From contig JAWBNK010000002.1 in assembly GCA_038827615.1 (NCBI GenBank), forward strand, positions 1 through 64,000: a DNA stretch of 64,000 nt, read 5' to 3'. Numbering within the stretch: position 1 is the first letter of the stretch; each line of letters starts with the position of its first letter. This document shows, in pieces, positions 27,401 to 35,757 of this stretch. A model generated the notes under the pieces. The model was not told the DNA's origin, did not search any database, and worked only from the letters and a program-made list of their open reading frames with translations. This stretch comes from Thermosphaera sp. Its GTDB lineage: Archaea; Thermoproteota; Thermoprotei_A; Sulfolobales; Desulfurococcaceae. A program made the position numbers and the translations under genes.

Positions 27401-27493
27401 CCCGAGGCCGAGCTAGCTAGAAGGATCTTAGAATATGTGGGTTCGAACATTCCTAGGCCTAGGAGAGAGGTGACCCTGCGTGACTACTTCTAA
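24446..27493 (+). CDS. DUF1156 adenine-specific DNA methylase with zinc ribbon (COG1743-like)
   Basis: The N-terminal stretch [45 protein letters not shown] matches the DUF1156 pattern (SxREK...WWARRPLAAxRA). SAM-binding motif I is [16 protein letters not shown] (about residues 113-128) and catalytic motif IV is [26 protein letters not shown] (DPPY at about 570), giving an amino-methyltransferase. Between them are CPYCG (about 206) and CLHCH (about 303) for zinc and a long helical insert. The C-terminal third (from about 740) is an unassigned domain. This is the first gene of a four-gene operon; its end overlaps the next start by 14 bases. It probably marks host DNA so that the ATPase/helicase partners spare it. 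The start is uncertain (TTG 24422, ATG 24446 or 24464). Confidence 0.88.
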   Translation: [1015 protein letters not shown]

Positions 27494-30400
27494 CATCAAG
27501 CCTTTCACAAGCGTTTTAAAGCCTCACAGAGAGGTTTTAGAAGGCAACATTGTCGAGAACCTGAGGCTATCCGACATATACCTATACAATGAGCTACGGG
27601 ACAGGGTCGAAGAGGCTAGGAGCCTCCAGGATAACCCATTGCTCAACCACGTGGAGTTCTTGAAGAGAACTTATGTAAGCAACTCAATGAAAAGAGTGAT
27701 TTTGAAAGTAATGGGCGGGTTGGCCGGCGCGTCGAGCCTTTATGTAGGCGAGGAGGGTAAGCGGTTTAACATTGGATCGAGAGTGCTGATCATACCAAGC
27801 TACTTGGGCGGGGGTAAGACCCACCTTCTTGCAACCCTCTACTACATTGCTAAACTATACAATGAGAGGGGTGTTGGAGTTGCCAAATTCGTCGGGAACG
27901 ATGAGGAGTTACAGCGCGGGCTGAAGCACGCTATCGATGGTTTAGGAGGGGCTAAAATACACGTTGTCGCAATCGTAGGGGATACCAAGGCGCTAGCGCC
28001 TAGCCCGAAGGAGCCTGTAATCATTGACGGCGTCAAGATCTACACTCCATGGGGCCTCCTGGGCTTCCTTCTAGGAGAATATGAGAGTGTTAGAGAAGCA
28101 GACGAGCTACACTATACGCCGCGCGTGGACGTATTAAGGAAGATCTTGAGGGGAAAGAGAGTCCTAATCCTAGTGGATGAAGCAGTAGAGTACGTGACTC
28201 ACGCCGTGAGGATCGACTCGGAGCACAGCGGGTACAGCCGCAACTTCTTATCGTTCTTGAGAGACCTAGCTGAAGCCGTTAACGATACGCCGGGCACGGT
28301 ACTAGTAGTGACGCTTCCAGCCGAGTATAGAGAAGGCTTTATCGCAAAGGGCTACCAGCACCCTGAATACGTGTACAACATCGACCAGATGTTGAGGAGA
28401 GTTGGTCCAGAGTATATTCCCCCGTTAGAGTTTAAGAAGGATATCGCCGAGGTTTTCAAGAAAAGGCTTTTCGAAAATGCGTACAGCAGGGAGTCTGCCG
28501 AGCAAGCCTTCCACATCTCCAACGCCTTTAAAGAAAAAGTGTCAAAGGACACCGGGTTCGAACAATCCGTTAAAGCCAAGTACGGGAGTCCGGATGAGCT
28601 TCAGAAGAAGGTTGAAGAAACGTATCCCTTCCACCCGTATTTCATAGAGATCATAGTGAACATAGCGGCGAGGAACCCCGAGCTTGGCTTGACGAGGAAT
28701 CTGCTGGCCTATACTGCCAGGCTTCTGAGGCACTTGTACTCCCTGAGAAACCAGAGGGGCAGAGACCCTCTGGTCTCACTGATAACTCCATGGCTCATAC
28801 CACTCGATGTTCAAGAGTTTAGAACAGAGCTTACACACGGATTGATGGCTCAGTTAGAGGCTGATTTAAACAGGATATATGAGCAGGACGTTAAGAGGTA
28901 TTCCGAGCTAGTGGAGCAGTACATATGGACTACTGAAGCCCAGTTGAGCCGTGAAAAACTGTTGAACCTGGTTAAGGGGGCACTAGCGCGAACGATATGG
29001 ATAGCCACCATACCAGGGGGAGGCGGAAAGGGCTCGGACGTCTTGAAATACTACCCGGTTAAAAACCACTACCCAGTCATAGTATACGATCCTCTCGCAA
29101 TGCGTGATGCTCCCTCAGCCGACGTCGCAAACTCTATAGACGAGTTGATGAACTCTTCAACCTACTTGACAATTTATGACGGCAGAGTATTCTACGCTGC
29201 CATGCCCGATCTAGCAGCCATCGTTAGACAGAGGTATCTTGATGCAACGGATTTCGATGCTTTGAGGAGGCTAGAGAACTTCGTCAACCAGCAATCATTC
29301 AAGCCGGGGAGAAAGATCAGGAGGGTCTTCCCGATAAACACGGATAGAGTGCGGGACATCGAAGAGAGCGTTGAAACAGAGGTTTCGAGAACCAGTGACC
29401 CAGTGTTGTTCATATACCTGGGGCTCGCTGATCCCCCGGAGGAGCTTGTGGACATCGTGCTTAAGAGGAATAATGTGGTTCTCCTTCTCCCGGAGTATTC
29501 AGCCGATCCATCTAGTCTAGGATTATTCTACACTGAGAAGTATAGGAGGATAATCGGCCCTGAGCCTTCGAACACCAGAGATTACATTAAAAACCTGTTG
29601 AAGCTCCTCAAGGTAGTCTCCGAGATGAGGAGTGAGAAAGAATACTTGGAGAGAGTGGTTGGCAGGGAGTACTTGGATCACGTGTTGAATACTCTTCGAA
29701 CAATGCAGGATGAGCTCGAGAAGCAGTTGGCCACGTCTCTATTCACTGTCCTCAAGAAAGTGGTCGCAGGGTCGCGGAAGAGCGTTTTCAACGTTGATCT
29801 CCGCCCCGTGGGAGAGGAGGGCGTTGACCTATCCAGCCTCGTCAGGCTTCTCGAAGGGGTTTTGGAGAGAAGGGGGGTTCCGCTCTCGTGGACTTGGAGC
29901 AGCATTTATGATCAGCTCAAGGATTGGGAGGCACTGTGGGATGTTGACTACTCTTTGAAGAAGCCGATCAGAATGGTGGATATGTGGAGCCAGCTTCTCT
30001 ACTCCTCCAAGGTGAAGCCTCACTTAACCAGTTTCGCCGATTTCAAGGAAGCGTTGAAAGATGCTTACAGCAACAACCTCTTGGCCTTCAAGTATGGTTC
30101 AACCATACTGTGGCTTAAACACCCGTATACTAGTGAGCAAGCCAGCGAGTTGCTCAAGACTAAGCTTGCCGGAGGAGGATTGCTTCACGACTGGGAGAGA
30201 GACGTGGAGCTCGAGCTGGAGAGGATGAGGGTTGAACTAGTTGACCTCGAGGCGGTTTCGCCAAGGATGGTCGTGAGAGAATATGTTGAGCAGTTGAGGA
30301 GGAAGGCGGAGGTTAGGCCGGGCGAGAGGGTTGTGAGAAGACTCACCGTCTACACTCCCGAGGGCCCGAGGGACTTCAACGAGTTCATAGCCGGGTTTAG

Positions 30401-31232
30401 AAGCGAATCCGACCTCGTCGACGCGTTATCGAGGAACCCGGTGGTGCTTGAGGAGGAGACTCCTCCGCACGTGTTCACTCCAAGGATCCTGAGGGTTGGC
30501 GGGCAAGTCTTCCAGGATAAGCCCGTGGAGCTGGTCGCTGACGATGAGGTGAGAGTAAGGGTTGAAGGCGTTGTCGAATCCGATGAGAAGGCGCTGCCAG
30601 CTAGAGTGGTATTGGAGGCGAAAAGCCTTGACGGCAGAGTAGTCGGCGAGGATGTGAAGAACGTGAAGACCGGGGAGTCATTCGCTGCTGAAGTGGCCCT
30701 GAGAGGCGCCGGAGAATACATGGTCTTGGTCAGAGCAGAGGACCCGAAAGGTAGCTATAGGTCTCCCCCGGTCCACGTCGCTGCTGTGAGGGTTAGGGGC
30801 GTTGTGTGTGTGGAGAGGCTTGAGGACCCTGTCAAGATGAGGGAGCGTGTTGAAACAGCTTACCCCGCGGGCGAGATCAGCATTGTCGAGCTGAACATCA
30901 AGGGGTCTTTGAAGAAGGGCGTTGTACCCGTCCTCGCGGAGCTCTTGAGCGAGGCATCCAAGCACGGCGTCGTAGCGTCGGGCGAGGTGAAGGTTGGAGC
31001 CGGGAGCGAGGAGTTCCACGTGGTGTTCAAGAACGCCGGCGCTAGGAAGCTGTCCCAAGTGATCGCGTCCCTAGGGGTTGAGGGAGACGTTGTCGACGTC
31101 GACATTAAGCTGACGGGGCTGACGGTTTCAGCGCTTAAGTCCTCCGCCGCTATTAGGAGTAAGCTGGCAGACCCCTTCACCCCATTAGTATCGATAAGCC
31201 GGTTCAAGATTAGGGAGTGCAGGAGGGTTTAG
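27480..31232 (+). CDS. DUF499 AAA+ ATPase (COG1483-like)
   Basis: This is a 1250-residue predicted ATPase. It begins with SVLKPHREVLEGNIVENLRLSDIY, then Walker A SYLGGGKTHLLATLYY (about 107-122), where GGGKTH is characteristic of DUF499, and Walker B VLILVDEAVEYV (about 228-239). A helical region with TYPFHPYFIEII follows, then ARNPELGLTRNLLAYTARLLR. The C-terminal part from about 900 is rich in beta strands (RLTVYTPEGPRDFNEF, an Ig-like VELVADDEVRVRVEG) and ends in a small alpha/beta domain. DUF499 proteins are partners of DUF1156 methylases in predicted defence loci. The GTG start lies inside the methylase 3' end. The mechanism is unknown. Confidence 0.88.
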   Translation: MTTSNIKPFTSVLKPHREVLEGNIVENLRLSDIYLYNELRDRVEEARSLQDNPLLNHVEFLKRTYVSNSMKRVILKVMGGLAGASSLYVGEEGKRFNIGSRVLIIPSYLGGGKTHLLATLYYIAKLYNERGVGVAKFVGNDEELQRGLKHAIDGLGGAKIHVVAIVGDTKALAPSPKEPVIIDGVKIYTPWGLLGFLLGEYESVREADELHYTPRVDVLRKILRGKRVLILVDEAVEYVTHAVRIDSEHSGYSRNFLSFLRDLAEAVNDTPGTVLVVTLPAEYREGFIAKGYQHPEYVYNIDQMLRRVGPEYIPPLEFKKDIAEVFKKRLFENAYSRESAEQAFHISNAFKEKVSKDTGFEQSVKAKYGSPDELQKKVEETYPFHPYFIEIIVNIAARNPELGLTRNLLAYTARLLRHLYSLRNQRGRDPLVSLITPWLIPLDVQEFRTELTHGLMAQLEADLNRIYEQDVKRYSELVEQYIWTTEAQLSREKLLNLVKGALARTIWIATIPGGGGKGSDVLKYYPVKNHYPVIVYDPLAMRDAPSADVANSIDELMNSSTYLTIYDGRVFYAAMPDLAAIVRQRYLDATDFDALRRLENFVNQQSFKPGRKIRRVFPINTDRVRDIEESVETEVSRTSDPVLFIYLGLADPPEELVDIVLKRNNVVLLLPEYSADPSSLGLFYTEKYRRIIGPEPSNTRDYIKNLLKLLKVVSEMRSEKEYLERVVGREYLDHVLNTLRTMQDELEKQLATSLFTVLKKVVAGSRKSVFNVDLRPVGEEGVDLSSLVRLLEGVLERRGVPLSWTWSSIYDQLKDWEALWDVDYSLKKPIRMVDMWSQLLYSSKVKPHLTSFADFKEALKDAYSNNLLAFKYGSTILWLKHPYTSEQASELLKTKLAGGGLLHDWERDVELELERMRVELVDLEAVSPRMVVREYVEQLRRKAEVRPGERVVRRLTVYTPEGPRDFNEFIAGFRSESDLVDALSRNPVVLEEETPPHVFTPRILRVGGQVFQDKPVELVADDEVRVRVEGVVESDEKALPARVVLEAKSLDGRVVGEDVKNVKTGESFAAEVALRGAGEYMVLVRAEDPKGSYRSPPVHVAAVRVRGVVCVERLEDPVKMRERVETAYPAGEISIVELNIKGSLKKGVVPVLAELLSEASKHGVVASGEVKVGAGSEEFHVVFKNAGARKLSQVIASLGVEGDVVDVDIKLTGLTVSALKSSAAIRSKLADPFTPLVSISRFKIRECRRV

Positions 31233-31234
31233 CG

Positions 31235-31675
31235 TTGGCGAGCGGAAAGGATAAGCCTGTTCTGAAGCTCGTGATCGCCCCTGTGCCTGCGGCCCGCCCA
31301 TACTACTTGGCGACGGTTTACGAGGAGGGACGCGTGATCGCTAGGTTGAAGAGGATCTCGAGCCCCGAGCACATCACCCGCTGGCTCATATACAACCAGA
31401 GCCTCGTGAGGCACGGGTACGTCAGGCTCGAGAAGAGCGGGAAGGGCGTCGTAAGGGTTTCTTTCAACAGGCTCGTTGACAGGCATTTCAAGCTCTTCCT
31501 CTTCCACGCTTACAGTGTTTCCAACATTAAGTCGCTTGCCAAGGCGGACTGCCTGGCGAAATGCTGGTCTAGCATAGACTCGGTGAGCCCCCTGATAGAC
31601 GTTCTCTGGGAGCTCTCGAGAATCACTGATCAGAAACGATTCACACGCATGCTTAGAGGGTACTGCTCGTGCTAG
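31235..31675 (+). CDS. Unknown small protein of the defence operon
   Basis: I do not recognise this ~146-residue protein. It has a beta-rich N-terminal half (VLKLVIAPVPAARPYYLATVYEEGRVIARLKR, YVRLEKSGKGVVRVSFNRLV) and a helical C-terminal half with five cysteines (CLAKCWSS and GYCSC near the end plus others), possibly a metal site. Two starts are possible. TTG at 31235 has GGAGGG (31222-31227) at good spacing; GTG at 31217 would overlap the DUF499 gene by 16 bases. The stop overlaps the helicase start by 7 bases. In bacterial DUF499/DUF1156 loci a small DUF3780 protein often sits nearby; I see no clear resemblance, so this may be a different accessory subunit. Confidence 0.75.
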   Translation: MASGKDKPVLKLVIAPVPAARPYYLATVYEEGRVIARLKRISSPEHITRWLIYNQSLVRHGYVRLEKSGKGVVRVSFNRLVDRHFKLFLFHAYSVSNIKSLAKADCLAKCWSSIDSVSPLIDVLWELSRITDQKRFTRMLRGYCSC

Positions 31676-34600
31676 ATGAGCCATCGCTTTTTCTCAAACA
31701 CCTCCTCGGGAGACTCCTAGAGCCAATGTACAAGTACAATCCTTTCTTCAACGTCTTCTATAATCCATTGGCGAGTCCGCCGGGTCCCGAGATCCCTAGG
31801 AAGCCCTACTACAACTACCTCCACCAGGTTCAGCTCGTCCTCGACGCTGTCCCGAGGAGAAGGGTGAGAGTGATAGTTGGCGATGAAGTGGGCCTCGGCA
31901 AAACCATTGAAGCACTGCGCGTGGCGAAATACCTTCTCGCCACGGGCGAGGCGAAGAAGATCCTAGTGCTGGCTCCGAGGACTCTTATAAAGCAGTGGAT
32001 GCACCACGAGATCAAGGACCTCTTATACTCCCCCGGGAGGATTAAGCGTTTAACGAGGAAAAACGTCGACGAGGTCGAGAGAGAGCTCGAGAGGGTTGCC
32101 GAAGCAGGCGACCCGTTCATCCTTCTAGCTTCAATAGACTTGGTTAAGAAGAGCGGTCTAGACGAGCACGCGTGGGGCCGGTTCCAGCCATATTACGAGA
32201 TAGTCTCCAGTATAAACTGGGATCTTGTGATAGTTGACGAAGCACACCAGTTGAACTTCGCGGGCGCGAGGGATACTGTGAGGACTAGCAGGCTCAGCCC
32301 GCTGTGCGAGAGGGCGCGTCACCTCCTACTACTCTCCGCTACTCCTTCAAGAGGTTCACACAAGGACATGTTGAAGAGGATTTCACTCCTAATCCCCGAG
32401 CACAAGGAGAAGTTGAAGAAGCTGGTAAGCGATGAGGAGGCTAGGAGGAGCTTCTACGAGAACGCGTCGAACTACCTCGTTTACCGTAGGATGAAGGAGC
32501 ATGTAAATCATCTAGAGGGTAGGAAGGAGTTCACCGATCTCGAGTCCTTCATGGCTATCGTTAAGCTGGGCGAGCACCGGGGGGTTTACGAGGAGCTTGG
32601 GGAGGTATTGTCCAGCATCCTTCAACGCCTCGACACGAGAGCGTACGGGTTGGTCAAAGTCCTCGTTTTAAAGCGCGCTCTCTCAAGCCCATACTCCTTC
32701 CTTAAGACTTTTTCCAAAGTAGTGAGCAATCGCAGCGTTGGACGACCCTTGTCCAAGCTGCCGTCTGAGAGGGCCTTGGAGAAGAGGATAGATGAAGTCG
32801 TCGAGGAGGTTTTATCAGGGCTCGCCGACTCCCTCCCTGAGGACGTGGTTGAGAAGGCGCAGAGGCTTTCGCTAGTGTTTCAAGAACTCTATGAGAAGGG
32901 CGACCCAGGCTTCAACGCTCTCGCCCTTCTCCTATACCAGGTTTTAATGGACCACAAGGATCTCCCAGACGTCTTGAAGGGAGATTACATTGTTTTCAGC
33001 GAGTACTATGACACTGTATGCTACTTGTATAGTAAGCTCGTTGAATTCTTCAAGTCGAAAGGATTCACGGATGCGCATGCCGAGAAGGATAGAGCAATAT
33101 ATGAGGCCTTGAGAAGGGTCTCGGAGAAAGAAGCCCGCGGAGAGTTCAGAAGGAATTATGCTGAAATCCTCAGCTCCGCAACCATCCTATTGGAGCGGGA
33201 GGGCAGGCGCATACTTTTGATCAAGCTGTCCTCGGCGAACCAGGAGATAGTGCACTTGATCCCCGACCTAGTCGAGTCGATAGATGATGTCGTCGGCTCG
33301 AAGGGGCGCGTGCTCAAGGTGTTAGTAAGCACTGATGTTGCCTCCGAAGGCCTGAACCTAGAGCAGTTCAACATAGTTGTCAACTACGACGTCCCGTGGA
33401 GCCCTGTGAGAAGGGAGCAAAGGATCGGAAGGGTTTACAGGCTCAGGCAGAGGAGGAATTGCGCAGTACTAGACTTCGTAAGGGATGTTGGACCGGACTA
33501 CGAGTTCTACACTAAGCTAGTCCTCAAGATCTTAAACATGTTCGAGCAGAAGATACCTCCTCGGAGCATTGGGGGAGTCCTCGAGCTACGTGTTACAGAC
33601 GCTAAACCCGGTGAAAAGGTTCTAATGATATCGGAGAAGAGCATTGGACTCATATTATCACAGTACTATGAATCCTACTACAAGGAGCCCCGTCTAAGCC
33701 TAGACGATGCTTACAGGAAGCTCTTGGAAATGGTCTCAGAGGTTAAGGAGATGTGGGAGGGGTTGGCTCCGCGGTACGATGAAATAGAGTATGTTAAAAG
33801 CTATGTTGAAGACTTCACGGGTTGCCCAGACAGGAGTTGCTTCGAGAGAGCAGTTGAAAAGACCTATAGGAAGCTTCTCGGAGGAGCCGGGGGAGATCTG
33901 CCATGGATGATCCTGAGGCTTTTCGAAGAACTCGTTAGTAGCGGAGAGGCAGGCTTCTCCAGCGACTACGTTTTAATCATCAACGACCCGGGCATCGAGG
34001 AAGGTTACGTTGGAGTTGTCGAATTTGTCGGCGAGGGAGTAGTCAAGTACGCGACCCCTCTGCTAGCGTTGAAGAGGAATGGCGGGTGGAGTCTCATCCA
34101 CGGATTGAAAGCTATTGAATGGATCGTCGACCATGCCGCCGAGGGGAGAGCCATGGTTTTCAAAGCCGAGAAGCCGTTGAGCGAAAGAGAAATCGACGAG
34201 TTCAGGAAGCAGGCTGAATTGCTCGCCAACAGGTTCAACCTGAGGATCGGGGAAAGGCTTGAGAGGAAGAGGAGAAACCTTGCCGACGCATCTGGTGTGG
34301 TTCTTCAAGACCTGGCCAGGCTTAAACCGAGAATACAGGACCCCGTCGTTAGGGTCTTCGGCGCCCAGTCCATACGTGATTACGAGAAGTACAGGGCTTC
34401 GCTCCCCCTTGAGAAGAGGCAGTGGATGGAGGAGGCGAGCACCCGTCTCGTGGAGAAAATGTTCGCTGAAAAAGGGTGCAGGGTGCTCGAGAGATACGTG
34501 TCTAAGCCAAACCCGTTCGACCTCTTGGTCGAGTGCCCCGGTAGCGGGGGGTTCGCCAGGTACAAGGTGGAGGTTAAGAGCCACTTGGACAAGGTGCTCG

Positions 34601-34806
34601 TGGCGGAGCTGACGCCGGAGGAGACCAGGGAGGCTGAGTCCAGCCCCGGGGAGTACATCGTCTGCAACGTAGCGGGCCTGGGCAGCGGGGACGAGTCGGA
34701 GTGGATTACTATATGCGAGTTTTACGAGAAGCTCCCGAGGGTTAAGAAGAAGAGGGAGGAGGAGTACGCGCTCCTTTTCTTCGGCCCAGGCCAGGGTGAT
34801 AGGTGA
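31669..34806 (+). CDS. SNF2-type DNA helicase with C-terminal DUF3883/PD-(D/E)XK-like domain
   Basis: The 1045-residue protein shows superfamily 2 motifs: DEVGLGKT (residues 72-79), VLAPRTLIKQWMHHEI, VIVDEAHQLNF (DEAH at 190-193), LLLSATPSRGS, STDVASEGLNLEQFNIVVNYDVPWSPVRREQRIGRVYRLRQ. This is the SNF2/RapA arrangement of translocases. The last ~130 residues contain PNPFDLLVEC followed by YKVEVKSHLDKVLVAELTPEE, i.e. Asp951, Glu968 and Lys970 in a D...ExK pattern, as in the NOV-C/DUF3883 restriction-type domain. It may cut or bind unmethylated foreign DNA while the motor translocates. The GTG start is embedded in the previous gene; last gene of the operon. Confidence 0.88.
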   Translation: MLDEPSLFLKHLLGRLLEPMYKYNPFFNVFYNPLASPPGPEIPRKPYYNYLHQVQLVLDAVPRRRVRVIVGDEVGLGKTIEALRVAKYLLATGEAKKILVLAPRTLIKQWMHHEIKDLLYSPGRIKRLTRKNVDEVERELERVAEAGDPFILLASIDLVKKSGLDEHAWGRFQPYYEIVSSINWDLVIVDEAHQLNFAGARDTVRTSRLSPLCERARHLLLLSATPSRGSHKDMLKRISLLIPEHKEKLKKLVSDEEARRSFYENASNYLVYRRMKEHVNHLEGRKEFTDLESFMAIVKLGEHRGVYEELGEVLSSILQRLDTRAYGLVKVLVLKRALSSPYSFLKTFSKVVSNRSVGRPLSKLPSERALEKRIDEVVEEVLSGLADSLPEDVVEKAQRLSLVFQELYEKGDPGFNALALLLYQVLMDHKDLPDVLKGDYIVFSEYYDTVCYLYSKLVEFFKSKGFTDAHAEKDRAIYEALRRVSEKEARGEFRRNYAEILSSATILLEREGRRILLIKLSSANQEIVHLIPDLVESIDDVVGSKGRVLKVLVSTDVASEGLNLEQFNIVVNYDVPWSPVRREQRIGRVYRLRQRRNCAVLDFVRDVGPDYEFYTKLVLKILNMFEQKIPPRSIGGVLELRVTDAKPGEKVLMISEKSIGLILSQYYESYYKEPRLSLDDAYRKLLEMVSEVKEMWEGLAPRYDEIEYVKSYVEDFTGCPDRSCFERAVEKTYRKLLGGAGGDLPWMILRLFEELVSSGEAGFSSDYVLIINDPGIEEGYVGVVEFVGEGVVKYATPLLALKRNGGWSLIHGLKAIEWIVDHAAEGRAMVFKAEKPLSEREIDEFRKQAELLANRFNLRIGERLERKRRNLADASGVVLQDLARLKPRIQDPVVRVFGAQSIRDYEKYRASLPLEKRQWMEEASTRLVEKMFAEKGCRVLERYVSKPNPFDLLVECPGSGGFARYKVEVKSHLDKVLVAELTPEETREAESSPGEYIVCNVAGLGSGDESEWITICEFYEKLPRVKKKREEEYALLFFGPGQGDR

Positions 34807-34923
34807 CGAGTACGCCTGGGCATTGCGGACCCGCCTGCAGGCATTTCCTCGAAGCATCGGGTCTAGGACACGCCTGCGCCAGCATGTTTCCCCGGCTCTC
34901 AGCTGAGACTTCTTCTCGCTCCG

Positions 34924-35757
34924 CTACGGGATCTTGAACTCGCCGAGCCTGCTGTCGGGGACGCTGCAGCAGGCGTCGTACCTCTCCACGCTCGAGGCCT
35001 TGCCGATTGCCCCGGGGTGTGGATTAGCTATCCGGTCGACGAGGCGTTTTTCAACGAGTATCTCGTCGAGCCTCTTCTTAATGCTCCAGGGCCTCATGCA
35101 CCCCATGTATAGCTCCCCCGGGTAGGTGCTCCTCGCGTACTCTATGTTTTCAACCACCTCGTCCAAGGGCACGCTTCCCCCGGGCTCTGGAGGTATGTAG
35201 ACCAGCAGCACCGCGCGGTTGATGTTGTTCTCCGCGAGGGTTTGGAGAGACTCCGCAACCTCATCCCTCGTGATCCAGGGGTGCCAGATGTACACGTGGG
35301 GGGCGACGTCGAGCCCTGCCTCCCTCATGGCGGTCAGTGCTTCAACGTATTTTTCACGGGGAACGCTCAGCCCCCTAACCCTCCTCGTGAACTCGTCGTT
35401 CAAGACGAGCTCGAAATCCACTAGGTCGACCACGGCGGCCAAGTCGCTGAGCAACCTCTTATCATTGATTAAGCCTAGGTGGGCGCTGATGAACGGGTTG
35501 AACCTCTCCTTAACGACTCTCAACCCCTTCAAGTACGGCTCTATCGGGAGGGTCCCGTCCTCCCGGAACCCGCCGCTCACGAGGAGCCCTCTCACCCCTT
35601 GACTCCATAATTCCTCTACAACCCCTACGATGGTCTCCGGGGTGACCGGCGTCATGCCCCGCAGATACCTTCCGCCGCAGTGCGAGCACTTCAGCGCGCA
35701 CCACGCGCCGGTCAACGATACCGCGCGGTACTTTCTAACCGGCGTGAAAGCCTTCAA
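34924..35757 (-). CDS. Radical SAM protein, LipS-type lipoyl synthase subunit
   Basis: The CX3CX2C cluster is in SLTGAWCALKCSHCGGRYLRGM at residues ~15-30, so a 4Fe-4S/SAM enzyme. Its length (277), its coupling by a 4-base overlap to a second radical SAM gene and its position opposite lplA-lplB fit the two-protein archaeal lipoyl synthase (LipS1/LipS2, shown in Thermococcus) that inserts two sulfurs into an octanoyl chain. The C-terminal region has CMRPWSIKKRLDEILVEKRLVDRIANPHPGAI and SVERYDACCSVP, cysteines that could hold an auxiliary cluster. Which of LipS1 or LipS2 it is was not decided. Without context it would be a generic radical SAM protein. Confidence 0.68.
   Translation of the reverse strand: MKAFTPVRKYRAVSLTGAWCALKCSHCGGRYLRGMTPVTPETIVGVVEELWSQGVRGLLVSGGFREDGTLPIEPYLKGLRVVKERFNPFISAHLGLINDKRLLSDLAAVVDLVDFELVLNDEFTRRVRGLSVPREKYVEALTAMREAGLDVAPHVYIWHPWITRDEVAESLQTLAENNINRAVLLVYIPPEPGGSVPLDEVVENIEYARSTYPGELYMGCMRPWSIKKRLDEILVEKRLVDRIANPHPGAIGKASSVERYDACCSVPDSRLGEFKIP

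Noticed and set aside
24446-34806. Classifying the operon as BREX or DISARM
   Set aside because: No PglZ/BrxC-L set, no DUF1998 or PLD protein; the DUF1156 and DUF499 components point to a different architecture.
34063-34857. 264-codon minus-strand frame at the helicase 3' end
   Set aside because: Antisense of the conserved helicase C-terminus; the plus-strand frame has the ExK motif and normal codon use.
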